Made by a program: the position numbers and the translations under genes | In this document: positions 11,301 to 23,987 of the stretch, piece after piece | How the letters are laid out: every line of letters starts with the position of its first letter | Position numbering within the stretch: the first letter of the stretch is position 1 | DNA from: Pilatotrama ljubarskyi | Lineage: Eukaryota; Basidiomycota; Agaricomycetes; Polyporales; Polyporaceae | Direction: 5' to 3' | Length of the DNA stretch: 64,000 bases | Assembly (NCBI GenBank): GCA_022385805.1 | Contig: MU277694.1 | Span: forward strand, 62,001 to 126,000 | The notes under the pieces: generated by a model | Databases searched by the model: none | The model's input: only the letters and a program-made list of their open reading frames with translations | What the model was told of the DNA's origin: nothing

Positions 11301-12811
11301 GAACCGTCATGGAAATCTCGTCGAATTCTCGGCCGAACCTGAGGTTGCGGGGACGCGGGGAAAGGTGCCCAGGATGTCCTTGTGAAACCCTCTGCGCTGA
11401 GATCATCAGCCATGTATCACGCCGTGAGAGCGGGAGACATCGCCCTTCTCGTGGGAGGCGGGACGTCTACGAACCTAAGCATAGAGCTGCAGATTCCCCA
11501 AAAAGTGCAGCCAAGCTTGCAGCGCGGCACTGGTACCGGCGGACCAAGGGTACACCCTCCGACACAGGGAACGAGAGTTATGCGGATAAAGGAGCGACGT
11601 CCCGCATGCCAGCTTCCGTGGGTAACGGGGATGGCGAGAGGAGATATGCCATTTGTAAATCATTCATCACTGCTGTTCGGCGGGGATCGAGACAGTGCAG
11701 ACACATTCCTTGTCCCAGGGAGCCGAGCCATCTCTGAGGAGACACCACAAGTTCTCGCGATCATCGAGCTGGGCATCCTTTGCGGTGTCCGAGCGCGTTT
11801 CATCTGAGACAGTCGAACTCGTGGGTGAGCCACCAGCCACGGTCGGTAACAACTGATCATGCTCGTCTATGGACCGTGAAGGGGACGCTCACCTGGAGAC
11901 GCGGGACATCATCGCATTTCCAAGCAACTGCGTGACGTCCGAACGGGGGAAGCAGGTCGCAGTGTGTTCACCTGGTCATCCGTGAGATTGTGAGCGGGTG
12001 CATCATCGGGGCACATCAGTCAGTTCGCTGCGTCTCCAGAGCGAAAACGGGCAGTTCCGCGTCCTGAGTGAGAGCCTGTGAGAGCGTTGAAACGACTACC
12101 GTCGATGTGGATGCAGACGCTCTGTAACGCGTCCCACGTCGCGAGGAAGACCGCCCTAGCGGGCGAGCGCGACATACGCAGGTGGAGCAGAATCAGAAGT
12201 GAGCTCGCTACGCAATCTTCCTACCCGCTGCTACTGGCATAGAACATGATGAGAGACGACCCCGCGTGGCACAGGGTGAGAACGAGCTGCGATGGCGGTG
12301 TATTTTAGTGTACGAGACGTTCTCACGAGAGGCCAAGAATGGCGAGGACAAGGTCTCCAGGTCGTTCGTATGATCCAACAGTGCGCCTGCTATCGCCAAT
12401 AGCAGTGATGTGTGGGATCCGCTGCAGGAGGGTTCAGCTATTGCTGATGTGCGCGTGCAACCAGTGCGCGAGGGCTGCAAGATCAGCAGGTCCAGGAAGC
12501 CAAAGCCACCCGCAGGTCGCAGCAGCGAGTGACCCATCGAACAATCTGCCTCCCGCATCGAGTACCGCAGAGAAAGGCAGAGCAAGGTGCGGTCGACGCT
12601 GATGTTGAATGAGATGACGACCAGGAACACGAATGCGATGTGCAGAGACGCAGACTCGCTCGAGTCGCAGAATGAGGCCAGATAGCTGCTTACGTAAGCC
12701 CGCCGTCGCTGCTGGTTGTCGTTGTGTTCGACGCTCTCCGCTTGCCTAGTCCCGTCCAGCAGCTGCACCCGCACCTCGCCATCCACAAAACACACCTCCT
12801 TGTAGCTCGCG
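8315..12811. other. Gene-poor region between tRNA-Lys and MKT1
   Basis: About 4.5 kb without a gene I can support. Frames up to 236 codons (10459-11169, +) and 220 codons (12208-12870, -) show no recognisable domain or clear exon structure. Exceptions treated separately are a short possible GFA-like relic near 9.3-9.6 kb and a weak divergent frame next to the MKT1 start. I saw no terminal repeats, integrase, transposase or reverse transcriptase motif. Confidence 0.4.
9355..9600 (+). pseudogene. Possible remnant of a GFA/CENP-V-type zinc protein
   Basis: A short frame contains FENNERCG, then KAKHFCRACGSPV and RRYLKVAGG. In glutathione-dependent formaldehyde-activating (GFA) family proteins a Phe-Cys-x2-Cys-Gly-Ser-Pro zinc knuckle is followed by a similar strand, so this resembles the C-terminal third of such a domain. 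The N-terminal Cys pair expected in the family is not visible upstream on either side of an obvious intron. It may therefore be a decayed copy, or chance. Low confidence. Confidence 0.25.
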
Positions 12812-12816
12812 ATGCC
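12208..12816 (-). other. Unassigned open frame divergent from and overlapping the MKT1 start
   Basis: The frame starts with MGIASYKEVCFVDGEV and stays open for just over 200 codons. The first 40 or so codons look protein-like and are followed by a GTAAGC donor-like site; the rest does not resemble a known family. Its ATG overlaps the MKT1 ATG on the opposite strand, which is unusual for two real genes. I list it so it can be tested, not as a confident gene. Confidence 0.15.
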
Positions 12817-15800
12817 CATAAAGCACCTGGACAGTAAGCACGACATCCAGCAAGGATGCGTAGTTGGCACGAGGAGCTCATCTCACACTGCCGCCATTTC
12901 CAGGCTACTTGTCGGAGCGCAAGCATCTCCAAACACACCCTCTGTCTGTCCTCTCCGACTCGCGCCTAGGCATAGATGCGTCCTACTATCTCACTACTCT
13001 GATTGAGAACCCGCCCTCTCGGGAGCCTCTACTTGCCGCCACAGGCGGTCTTCCTCTCGCGCTCAGTACGCGCATTGAGTCCGACCTCCGAGCTCTGGAA
13101 AAATACCGCATCAAGCCTGTCTTCGTGTTCAATGGTCTCCTTCCCAGTAGACGTACAAAGCAGCAACAGCAACAGCAGTTCGAGCAGATCGAAGCATGCA
13201 AGGACAGGCGCGAAGCGTGGGCGAAGTATGAGGCAGGCCAGGAGGACGCCGCGACGAAACTCTTCGAGGGACGGAGCAACCTCCACACATGGGATTTATG
13301 GAAGATTGTCCTGCGGATCTTCAAGCATCGCAACGTCGAGTTTCTTGTCGCACCGTACGTCGCATGGGCACAGGTGAGTTCTTGTCAAATGACGTGTCGA
13401 GCGTCTCGCCGGACGCGTCTGTACGCCGTGCTGACCTTCGTTTGCACGCGAATAGTTGATTTACCTGCAACGCCACCCGAAATCGTACATCCACGCCATC
13501 TATGGGCCTACGGACACCCTTCTTTACCCCGGTGTAGACAAGGTCATCACCTCCGTGGACTTGGTTTCTGCCACGCCCACGTTCTCCTACGTCGCGAAGC
13601 GCTCCATCACGCAAGACCTCGGCGTGACCGAAGACCAGTTTCTTGATATCGGTATCTTGCTCGGTTTCGAGCATTCGCCCCCATTCCCAGCGACCGTGCA
13701 CGAGCAGGCTCTCAAGGCGACGGTCGACATGGTGAAGTACTACAAGTCTGGCTACGCAGCCGTGTCCGCGCTCGCCGATCAGCCACAGGTCAAAGCCATG
13801 CAATACCCGGAACTGTATGCGCGCACGCGCTCCATGATCAAGTATTCCCTCATCCTCTCTTCCGAAGGTTCCGTTACACCTCTCCCGCTTGCAGTTACGA
13901 CGCCTCCTCCTCACGGGCACCCGAACCACCATAATCACCATCCCACTGCGGCGGACATCCCGTCGGATCTCCACGAGATCTTCACCCACCGACTGCCTGA
14001 CGAAGTCTACTTCTATCTCTCGCGCGGACTGCTCGGGCCGCAGGCACTCGTATGGCTGACCACTGGCCAAATTATCGAGAACCCGCCGCTCGACAATGGC
14101 GAGACAACCGAGTACAGGCGGTTCATCAAAGAAGTGATCACCGACGGGCAGACAGGTCCCCGTGCGACCACGCTTGCGCTCGTCATGAGCGTGCTCCACC
14201 CGTTCTGGCAGTCGCGCAAGGTGATGGGAAACTTCTGGTTCGAGCACCCTGCGCCGCCGAAGCCCATCTCGCACAACTCGCAGCCGACCACGCAGCTTGC
14301 GGAGCGGGTGTCGGGCTGGAACGTGCCGTACGCCATAATCGAGGAGGAGCTCCGACGACAGAACGTGAGTGCTTTCGCCTTCTCGCTTTGGACCGGCGCG
14401 CTGCGGAAGCGAGGTCACTTAGGCGTATCGCTAATTCTGCGGGCCCGGCGTGTCGTGCGCAGTCATCCACGATCGACTTCTCGTTGTGTCTAGGCGCCAC
14501 CGTGTCGGAGAAGCTCGCAGCCCGGACTAAGATCAAGCCAACGCAAGGGTCGGGAGTCCTGGAAAAGAAGGACGAGATCGTGGCCAATGTCATTTGGCGC
14601 TTCCTCGAGCTGCGGGGGTACGTGGTATTCCTTCATTGAGGATACGCTCTGGTGTTGCAGGCACGGCGCGTGTCAAGGACTTGGCTAATCGCCGATCTGC
14701 TCGCTAGATTCCTCCTGAACACGCACACGCACTCCCACTTGGCGAGGGCCATGCATACTGCGCTCCGCAACGCGCGGTTGACGGACAAGTTCCAGGACCC
14801 ATTGTATCTGTTCCTGGAGCTCGTCCGCGCAGGCGTAATGCACGGGCACCTGTGGTCTGGCCGCGCCTTCAGCGGGGGCCCGAGTTTCGGTACCGGTACG
14901 GTGTTATTTCCCACGCATCCTGGCGACCGCCGCGCAAGACCGCTGATGTCTGTGCAATTTCCTCGCTCGGTACAGATGACGAAAAGTCATGCATGCTGCT
15001 GGTGATGCGCGTGCTGAGCATTCTCCCGCTCAACTTCAAGGTGAGCGTTTTGCGCCGCGTATCACGCCGCGCGCCGTGCTCACGGTCCGTGACAATTGCT
15101 CGCCTTTTACTTTTTCTGCTTCCCTTCGCTCGCCCGCTTGCTCGTCCCGCTCCGTCCGCCCTTCCGTTCGTGCCCGCGACTATCGATCGGAATCTCGTGG
15201 TGGATCGCCCCGCGCTTGATCGTCGCCTGGTCGTGAAAAGGCTCAACCGTGGTCCGCGCCTCTGTCACGGGAGCTGCTCGTGTTCAACTCGTTCGTGCGC
15301 TCGCTCACACGGGCACTGAGGACGATGCTCGAGGTGACCTCACTGAACATGCTTCTGCGGCACGACGCGCGGCGAGCCCGGGACGACCTCCTCGATATCA
15401 ACCTTTCGCTGCCATTCCAGACGGAAGTGAACACGGGCTTTGGCGTGCTCGCGAAGGTGTACCTCGATGCCCTTACGCACTTGAACGGCCGTCAGCGCGT
15501 GCGAGACCCGAACGCAGAGGGCGTGCGGGACGCGAAGCTGATGGCGCTAGACATCTGCGAGGAGACGTTCCAAGGCGTGAAGAACCCGAAGCTGGAGGTC
15601 GAGCGCGGCTTCCGGTTCTGGGACGTGGTGAGCCCGCGTTTTCTTTCTGTATCGCGCTCGGATCGGTGTTGACCACACGCATGACGCGCTTGCGTCCAAT
15701 TTTTTTTCCCCTTTGACGCAGACGCTGACGGCCATGAGGCAGTTGCACTCGGAGGGCGCTGTCCTGCGTGAGCTAATCGACCAATTTGAAGCAGCCGAAG

Positions 15801-15826
15801 CGTGGCTGGCGCCGATGCGTCCGTGA
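12812..15826 (+). CDS. MKT1: MKT1 family post-transcriptional regulator (XPG-like nuclease fold)
   Basis: Cytoplasmic regulator that in yeast works with Pbp1 on mRNA stability and translation. Eight exons: 12812-12833, 12904-13373, 13456-14364, 14463-14617, 14708-14895, 14976-15040, 15241-15627, 15722-15826; 766 residues. The N-terminal XPG-like part is clear: MPIKHLDS, then LGIDASYYL, KPVFVFNGL and IHAIYGPTDTLLYPGVDKVI. The middle holds the Mkt1-specific segment around LPDEVYFYLSRGLL, and the C-terminal Mkt1 domain is seen in LSRELLVFNSFVRSL and FGVLAKVYLDALTHLNG. A His-rich low-complexity insert (HGHPNHHNHH) lies near residue 310. The first exon is only 22 nt. The acceptor at 15240 is weak but the frame and family match require it. 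Confidence 0.92.
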
Positions 15827-16573
15827 AGGCTTTCTCACGAGCGGTGCTGCGAGGCAGCCCAATATTGGCAATTGGCTGCGAGCCGGGGCGGAGGGCGGCG
15901 CTGCTGGGCTCCGCGAGCAGATGGCGGGGGCAGGGCTCAATTTTGGACGCTGTGGCCAGCGAGGCATGTCGTGTCTGGTACGGTAGTACGGTACAGGGGT
16001 CACTTTGTCGTCATTGCGCAGGTGTTGTGTACATGTGCAGCGTCAGCGCGCGGGGGGCGGAATCATGTGATGGCAATAAGCTGGGCGATGGTCACGACGT
16101 GGACGATGAGAGCGGCCAGGTGGGTCTGGGTGATGTTCTTGGATGAGTGTGCGAAGGGGGAAAAGGGTCGGAGATGGGGAGATGGAAGGGGAGCTGGAGA
16201 GTGTGGGAGGCGCCTGCAGCGAGCCAAGGAGCGTCCGCCAAAACGCCGATGAGAAGGATGCGAAGCTCGGGCAGTCCGAACGCGGAGGAGGGGAAAATAG
16301 GGCGTGGGAATGGGAAGGGCTGGGAAGGGACGCGCCATCTCAGATCGCAACTTATCTTGATTGGGCGATGGGGATCTGGCACGTCCGACCTGCCGCTTCA
16401 GGAAGGACCCCGTCCGGATGCGGCCAGTGCTGAGACTTTCCCTCGTCCTCCCATCCAACGCCTCATAAAATGCCTCCAGCCCCGGCCACTCTCCGCCACC
16501 CATCCCTCGCCTCGTCCCCGCTCCTCCGCACACCCTCCCCCGCTCAGGCTCGCCGCCGTCGCCGTCGCCAGCC
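15827..16573. other. Intergenic region upstream of the acidic C2H2-like gene
   Basis: Purine-rich on the plus strand around 16.1-16.35 kb, then pyrimidine-rich just before the next start codon. The switch resembles a fungal core promoter with a CT-rich tract. No gene is supported. Confidence 0.4.
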
Positions 16574-17358
16574 ATGCTCGCACAGCCAGCACTCCACCCC
16601 TACGCTCACCCAGACTCGTCCTTCATGAACAAGGACGCGCCCACCGGCCACCTCTACCTCCACCAGCAGCGCACCGTCGAGGTCATCCAACTCATCGAGG
16701 TCCCCGCGCCCCCGCCGCGCTCCCACCCCTACACCAGCATCGCCTCCAGCTCATTCGTCTCCTCATCCTGCGACTCGAGCGACGACGACTCGGAGGAGGA
16801 CGAGTCCGTCTGCTCGTCGTACTGCTCCTCCGAAGAGGACGCGGACGTGAACCAGGCGCCGGTCTATGATGACACCTACAAGACCCGCTTGAACAGGGTT
16901 CTCGCATGGAGGGAAGGGTTTGTGAAGGCCGTCGACGCGGAGGAGTCGCTCCCAGGTTCGTCGTTCTCACCCAGTGGCGCGTCGCGTCCGTTCTCATTGT
17001 GACCCCAGCGCCACCATCCTCCCCCGTCTCTGCCTCCCCCGCCTCTTCGCTCAAGCGAAAGGCCGACAGCGATGTCGAGTTCGACTCGGACGATGACACT
17101 GTCAGTAGCCGCCTCCCTGCCCACCTCCCTCCTCGTACTGACCGGTGGCGTTCCGTACAGTCGTCCCAGTCCTCAAAGCGTTCACGCTCGCTCTCACCGC
17201 AGGAGCGCATCCCCTGGCAGCAGCGGCGTTTTAGCACGCACTCCTGCCCAGCATGCGACACGGGCTTCAGCAGCCTGCAGAGCCTTAGGCAGCACGGCAA
17301 GGAGGCCTTTGCCAACGACGCGTGCCGCGAGGCTGTCGAATACGGTTTCGAGCCCTGA
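16574..17358 (+). CDS. Hypothetical acidic protein with a C-terminal C2H2-like motif
   Basis: Exons 16574-16955, 17009-17100, 17161-17358 give 223 residues. The middle is strongly acidic and Ser-rich (SSDDDSEEDES, SSEEDADVN), followed by SLKRKADSDVEFDSDDD, a candidate nuclear localisation segment. The C-terminus reads STHSCPACDTGFSSLQSL then RQHGKEAF with a further Cys. The Cys-x2-Cys and His spacing resembles a C2H2 finger although the second histidine is not in the classical place. The second intron is exactly 60 nt and free of stops, so its retention would only insert 20 residues. I do not recognise the family; a nuclear, perhaps DNA-binding role is inference. Confidence 0.6.
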
Positions 17359-20300
17359 CTCTGCCACCCGCATCCACCACCGGCTCCTCTCACATGAACT
17401 CCGTCGCGCCTCGGTCTCACCATTGTCGATCGCAACTTCTCTGACGTCTTTCACCGCATCCATACCCCCTCACGCATCACTGGCCTATCTCCGCGCATTT
17501 TTATTACCTGCATCCTTCGACGTTCCGCGCCTCATCCTTCCCATCATCGACCATCGTTTCCCAGGGGCAACCCTTCCATACAGCCCTGCCATTGCAAGTG
17601 TTTTGCCGCATGCTCCGAGTACGTATGCGTAGACCCTCCGCATAATCCTTTATATTATCCGCGTATAGTGTCGGCTCGAGTTCGTACGTACACTACGTTA
17701 TTGCCTTCATCCGCGGCCTGCCCGCCTGCCTGGCTACCTACCCCGTGTATCTAGTAGTGCCCACGTAGGCATGTAACTTAGTCGGAATACACGGATTGTC
17801 GCTACATGATTGCCTATCGCGTCTGCCGTGATGTGGTTCCATGCGCGGGCGTGGGGTTCTTGCGGCCTGTGGCCATGTGGACTGAACGCTTGGGGGCGAG
17901 GAGGCATGGCAGCATGCCGCCTTCGCGCCAGTCCGCTCGCTCGGCGGACTCGTGCAGCCGCGACCGCGCGCGGGCAAAGCTACGCAGACAGACGCGCGCA
18001 GGGAAGTTCCCAAATTGCCCCCAAGATGAACCCGCGCGAGCAGTAGTGGGTGCTCAGGCAGCCTCCGCCGCCGGTGGACGGCCGTCCTGACACGCCGTGC
18101 TCGACGGAGATGGGAGAATATCATGCTGCACATCATCCGCCCCCGCCGCCGTCATCAGCCGCTAGAGTGCATCGTCGAAATCACGGAGACGAGGCGATGC
18201 GCCGTGTACACACAACGCAGCGTTCTCGGCGGGACGCGTCCATCTGCGTCCACGGTGCTGTGCAGCGTGCAGGGCCCTACACGTGTCGGTCGTGGCAGGT
18301 GCCTCGGGGCCATGCACCGTGCAGCACACTCGGGAGGACGGGAGGGAGCATCAGCAAGCCAAAGTTGGACTCAGCGTCCCGCACCGCCGCGACAGGCCCA
18401 GCAACGCTTGAACAACGCCAACGCGACTGGCCATGGGAACTCGGAGGCGTTCTGGACAGCATATGCAGTCCGTTCCAAGCCTCGGGCCTCAGCCTAGGAA
18501 CGTCCTGCGTGCGCCCCTGTGGCCACGGGCTCCGGCCAGCCTCAACCTCCTGTGCGTACCTTCCGACGCACTCCGGTGCCACACGTCGCGGTACATTGCT
18601 TAGCTTACTGTTCAGCCCAAACTCGTGGTTCGTGTTGAAATCACGGCCCTGCCAGGACAGGGCCCAAGGCCCAAACCGCAACCTGCGCGCAATCCCAGGA
18701 CCGTCCGTCCATCACCGAGCCGAGACCCGCCCGTTCTCCCAGCCACGCCAACGCCCGCGCGCCTCCTGTTCGTCCAAGATGAACGGCCGTGAAAGATGGT
18801 TTCGCAGATGGATCCGAACCCGTTTCCTCATCGGGCTGTCCAGTTGGGGTCGCGCTGCGAACCCCTGCGAAACGCGGATGCGTGCTGCTATAGCGGTCGT
18901 GCCATGACACTCGCGCTGACGCAAGCTCGAAGTCGCAGGGCGCGACAACAGCGCTGCCGGATATAGCTGGCGGGTTCCCAGCGCGAGCCCCTGCGAACTT
19001 GAACGCTGCTGCTCTCCGCGCCCGGTGCTGTGCCTATTCCGAACGCACTCTTCTCCGCCCGACCGAACGTCGACGGACGTCCCTCTTGCTTCTGCGTCGC
19101 GCCGTTCGTATTCGATCAATCGTTTCAACCGTCTCCCGGGTGACAACTCTCAAGGCCCCCTCGGGCGAACTTGGTCGACATGTCCGGGACGATGTGCGCG
19201 GACCCCTGGGCCTCGGGCACTCTCGCAGCTCGCTGTTCTCACTCCTCGTTGTGTGCACCGAGCGTGGGCCTCCGCCATTGTCCGCAGGCGCGTTGTGGGT
19301 ATTGCATCATGATCGTTGTCCAGAAATACGCGGTCCGTGCCGCCCTGTCACAGGCGCCATCCACCCTGACTAACGTACGAACAACGCGTCGCGTCTCACC
19401 ACACTCAGCACGTCCCAAGGGGCAGCCTCGCGTCGCGTACACGCCCGTGCTGCATTTAGGTGCGTGGGCCGAACTTTCGCCCCTTTCGCGGTGGCTGCGT
19501 TGTGTCGCGTTCTCATCCACATACTGAACGCCTTGTTCTTCGCAGACGTAACACCGAGCGCTGGAGGGACCAGCACCCGTCGGTGCACCCACGCTCGCGC
19601 ATTGTCCGCCAAATCCCCGTCGCGATATCTGCGAGGAGCCTGCGTGCGTCCGCCCCGCACACGCGTACTCAACGGTGCTGGCTTTCGCGGATCTGCAGGT
19701 ACGGTACGTATACACAACGGCCCTCGACCCGATGCGTTTCCCCGCGCTGAGATCTACGCTCGACCCCGCAGGGACCACTACCGCGCCATACGGTCCACCC
19801 GCCGGATGCCCCCGCATCCTCGACCGATCACATCTTCGAATGCGTGGCCCAACGCGCAGAACTCGCCTGCTTTCTCCGTTTCCTGCTCGATCCCGAGTCC
19901 GGATCTGGCAGCGCGAGCAGTGCCAGCGAGGGCTGATCCTACCGAGCCAACTCCGAAATGAAGATACGCGTACGGGCATCGCCCCGCAATCGCGCGCACC
20001 TGCCGCATCTGCCAGTTGCACTCCACGACAAGGGAGTCTTCCCATCGTCCAGCGGTATGAGCGCCCATCGATGCGTCCACGCACCGGTGCGTCCTGCCTT
20101 CGAAGGGCACGCGTCCTTCACGCCGTAGATTCTCCGTACATGTGCCCTCTGCAGCTTCCTTGCTCGTGACGTGCTTATTGCACGTCCAGTGTACAGGTCG
20201 CTGGCTCGCTGGTCACGCCTACAGCACGACTGACCAGTGGCAGGCTTCACTTGTCCCCGGACTCCGGGCCTGCATGCCGTCAGCTCGCCCTCCGCTTCTC

Positions 20301-23300
20301 TCAGTCAGCGTTCGCGCACGAGCGTCACCCGTCACAGCCATGGCGGTACGGGCTGCATTAGAAGGCTCGTCCGCACACGTCTCCCGCGGTGGGGCGCGGA
20401 AGAACGCATCTCGTCAGAGCTTGACTGGTCCCGGACGTCATCGCATTGCATCCTCTGCGCTCGAAGCCTGCAAAAATTTTCGGTGACGCTGCACGCGCAC
20501 GTCTATCTGCCCACGGTCGGGCTCGGGACTTCGGCAGGCGTTAATGGAAGTGGCTACGCAGCGACGCGTCCAAAACTATCGCCCCGCGCTCCACAGGCGT
20601 GTAGCACTCGGGTCGTCGCACGCGGTGGGGGACGCGACGCTCAAGATGGCTTCGCCCGCAGCGTACGCTCTGCGGCTCGCTCTCTCGGTATGGGAGCTGC
20701 ATCCACGGTACAGTACCCCAGTCGCGCTTCCAGAGCAGGGGCTTGCGAAACGCGCAGCGCCACCACACCCACACCCACCGCAGCGCGCGCGCTGAATGCC
20801 CAGTGCCCAGAGCACGCCAGCTGCCGGCTGGAGGCGCGCGAGCCAGCCCCGGGCGAAATACTGGGAGGGACGAACACGGTCTACGCGACGCTTCCGGGGC
20901 CACGGGAGACGGTCGCCATGTCTGCCGGGGGATATCGCGCTGACGCCATGGTTTCGCCGCAACAACGACGAGAAACCCACGTCTGGGCGCAGGCGGACGT
21001 GCGACGGCGGAGAGTCCTGGCTGCCCCAGCCCCGGTCGCTGCCCACACGCTCGGACGCGTTGACACTGTCCTGGGTCGCCGCGCGCGGCTTCTGCTGGAC
21101 CAGGTCACCAGTGGGAGGCCTAGCGCGCCTCCTCTAGGCTCTCTGTGAGTGCTCTCGCCTCCCTGTGAGTGCACTGGGCAAAGAACAAAGGTCAGTTGGC
21201 CCATGGGAGCCCGACTACAATCGGGCTCACAGCGCCTACCTGCCAGAAGCCACTTACTCCGCTGGTTGGGCGAGGTTACCCACGACGTTCAAGGAGCACA
21301 CAAACTCGGGTCTTACGCCAAGATTGATGTACTGCGACGGGCGCGTGCCGTGCACAGAATAATGTCCGATGCCTGCATCGCTGCGGGAATATTGCAGCTG
21401 CGTCCTGCCAATGCGCGACTGAAGGTGTATTGTCGATTTGCAGAAGCCGGAGTCCGGCCTGCGCCGCTTGAGAAACATGAGGGAACACGCGGAGTACATA
21501 CACCAAGTTGTTTCGAACTTTGCCAGCCAGCCCTGCCAGCTCCATATAGTTCGCACTCCGCCTGCGACCTCTTGGCCTGCGAGATATTTCACCGCAGCGT
21601 TGGCGAGAAACCCGCGCTGATGCACGAGCAACTGTGCAGACGCTCAGTCAGAGACTCACCATCGCAACTGGGCTGATATGTAGGTGCGAAGTCGTTTGGC
21701 GCCGCCGTCGTTCCCGGAGTCCGATGTGTTGCTCTATTCACTCCCGTCGCGTGCTAGTGCTGCCGGCATCCCGATCCACTAGTAACGACGTCCCCAAATC
21801 GTCGCCCGACGTCCCAGAGCGCTACATCACGAGAAGCACCGGTCGCATCGTTCGTTGGTCGCGCTCATCCACGCCGTGCGCTGAGTTGCAGAATACGCGC
21901 CGTTACTTTACCCTGCGCGGACATTCGCAGCCTGGGAGATTTTCAATTCATCAGTCGACAACGGAGGGCCCTAGAGGGCCCGTTGAGATGGACGCGTCGA
22001 CGCCTTTTGGGGATTAGCGTACGTACGCGCTTACGGCGCACCAAACGCCCGGGTTTGTGGCAGTTGGACGCAGAGGCGCAATTTGACAAGCACGAGTGCT
22101 GACAGGCCCGGCGATCGTGCACGCGCGACAGGATCAATTCCCATTCTCCTATGAGCGTGTCGGCCCCGAAGGCGAGCTGGATCTGGGCCGCGGATGGCTT
22201 TTACGCCAAGAGGTTCCAAGTGCTTTCTGAGGCCTCTGAGGCCTTACCGCCGCAGCGAGCGTCAGGGCGTGTGTGCGTCCGCGCAATATGCCCGTGCAGG
22301 CGCGCGGGACGAAAAATCCAATCATTTATCTGCTTTTGGGACGCCAGAGTCGCCGCAAGGCGGGAAGCCTGAGAAGCTTGGGAAAATCACGCAGACGCGA
22401 TGGGCCAGCTGAGCAGCGTCGCAGCGCCTGCTGAACGACGGCGTGCGCGGTGTGCGCACGGGTACGTACAGCTCTCCGGACGTTGGGATATCTGTACGGT
22501 ATAGTCGAAGGACGAGGCGGCGAGAACGTGCGTTCGGACTCTGTGATCGGGCATCCGGGCGTCTGGTGCGGAAGGTGAGAAGACCAGCTCGGAGCGGAAG
22601 AAGGCCTTCGCTAGATGCAGCAGCGGCCGGGAATGGTGACATTACGATTGCTATCGATGGTGGCATGAGAGCTTGGAACGTGCAGCAGCGGTCGGCGGAG
22701 AGCAGGTGATGCGACGGAGGGGCAGAGGGCGGACCGCAGGGATAATGGAAGAAGTTCATATTCGCAGGCAAGTCAGCCGTCCAGAGCGCAGAGAGCGCGC
22801 CGCTAAGAATAGCAGGACATTGGGTGGCTGCCAGCGTCCGGATGCCGAAGGTTCAGTCGCCCGTGGCTGCTGGGGCGTAAGGCCGACTGAGCGAGCGAGA
22901 GCGGTGCGGCAGGCGGCGGCAGGGATGCCCAATATCGAACGTCGGACGGCATGCGCAGACAGCGTGTTCGCAGTGTGGCAGCATGGATCTGGCAAGCAGA
23001 GCGTTTGAATGTTGTTACCTGCGCAAGGGTGTACAATCGTGGAATCGTCGGCTTAACCTAGCTGTGGCCAGAGAAGCTCGTCCTCCCCGCACTGCCCTCC
23101 CTCTGGGAGATCGCGCACAGTGTAACGGGCCACCGGCCCTGACGGTCCCTGTAGCCCGATGCATCCGCCTGGGCGTCCGATGCTCGTTGGACGAGTGAAT
23201 GAGATCTGCAGCAGTAACCTGGGGTCATACCTCGGACAAACGTGATGCTCCTGGGGACCGCCCTGAGATGTACGTAGGGCGATGTAAAGATACATCCCAG

Positions 23301-23987
23301 GACCTGTGCTTGGTGGGGGGCGAGACAGCCAACGATCGAGGTTTTGCCGTGTCCAAGAGAAAGTGTGCCCAAATCATATGCTGATTTCTCTCGTCGCCTT
23401 CTCAACCGTGGACAAGCCCCTGGTACAACGTGATGAGCAACAGAACACGGTCGAAGGACGGATCGAAGATGTCACTGACGTACTCCGCGGTCCGTGATAT
23501 GCATGGTCGGCATGGCGGTGGCAGTTCGCGGCTTGCTCTGTCTACGGGACCGAACCTAGGCCACAGAAAGTACACGCTCCCCGGGTACGAACACATACCG
23601 GAGGGTAGCATGATGGTGCAGGTGTTGTTGGTAGCACGCGGTGTTCGGGCTGTGCGTCATACCCTGCAAAGTAACTCTGGATGTCATCATGTGCTGCCGA
23701 GCTGGTAGCTTCTCCCAACCCGTTCTGCCAGACACGGGGGATGCGCTTCCGCAGAGCATCAAAAGGAGGCCTATATCGTCTCACAAGGAGGCTTTAGAGG
23801 CAAATTATGAATACGGCGCGATCGGTCTGAAGTTGGCAGGTAGGGATACAGCATCGAGGGGTATCATGTCAACCGTGGTATAGGAAAAGCGGCATGACCA
23901 CGGCCACGCCAAGGTGTGCGATCTGTCTGCTCAGATGATGTCGATGACTGTAGGCCAGAGGCTGCCGTAGGCGTATCAGTGACAACG
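17359..23987. other. 6.6-kb gene desert
   Basis: The longest frames (18050-18907 +, 285 codons; 20237-21148 +, 303 codons; 19239-20084 -, 281 codons) overlap antisense frames, are rich in Arg, Ser, Ala and Pro and show no conserved motif. That is what GC-rich non-coding sequence produces. I looked for reverse transcriptase, integrase, transposase and helicase motifs, terminal repeats and tRNA-like folds and saw none. The stretch is not AT-rich and keeps many CpG dinucleotides, so it does not look like a heavily mutated transposon. Confidence 0.4.

Noticed and set aside
13321..14418. 365-codon frame on the minus strand inside MKT1
   Set aside because: It is the antisense of the large MKT1 exon; Arg/His-rich translation without a family signal, explained by codon bias of the real gene.
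16147..16869. 240-codon frame overlapping the acidic C2H2-like gene
   Set aside because: Pro/Arg-rich shadow frame of the real exon and its promoter.
18050..18907. 285-codon plus-strand frame in the gene desert
   Set aside because: Low-complexity Arg/Ser/Pro translation, overlapping antisense frames and no splice-consistent extension.
20237..21148. 303-codon plus-strand frame in the gene desert
   Set aside because: Same features as above; no recognisable domain.
8315..23987. Transposable elements or a CRISPR array in the gene-poor regions
   Set aside because: No long terminal repeats, inverted repeats, regularly spaced repeats, or transposase, integrase or reverse transcriptase motifs were seen by eye; a genome-wide repeat search would be decisive.
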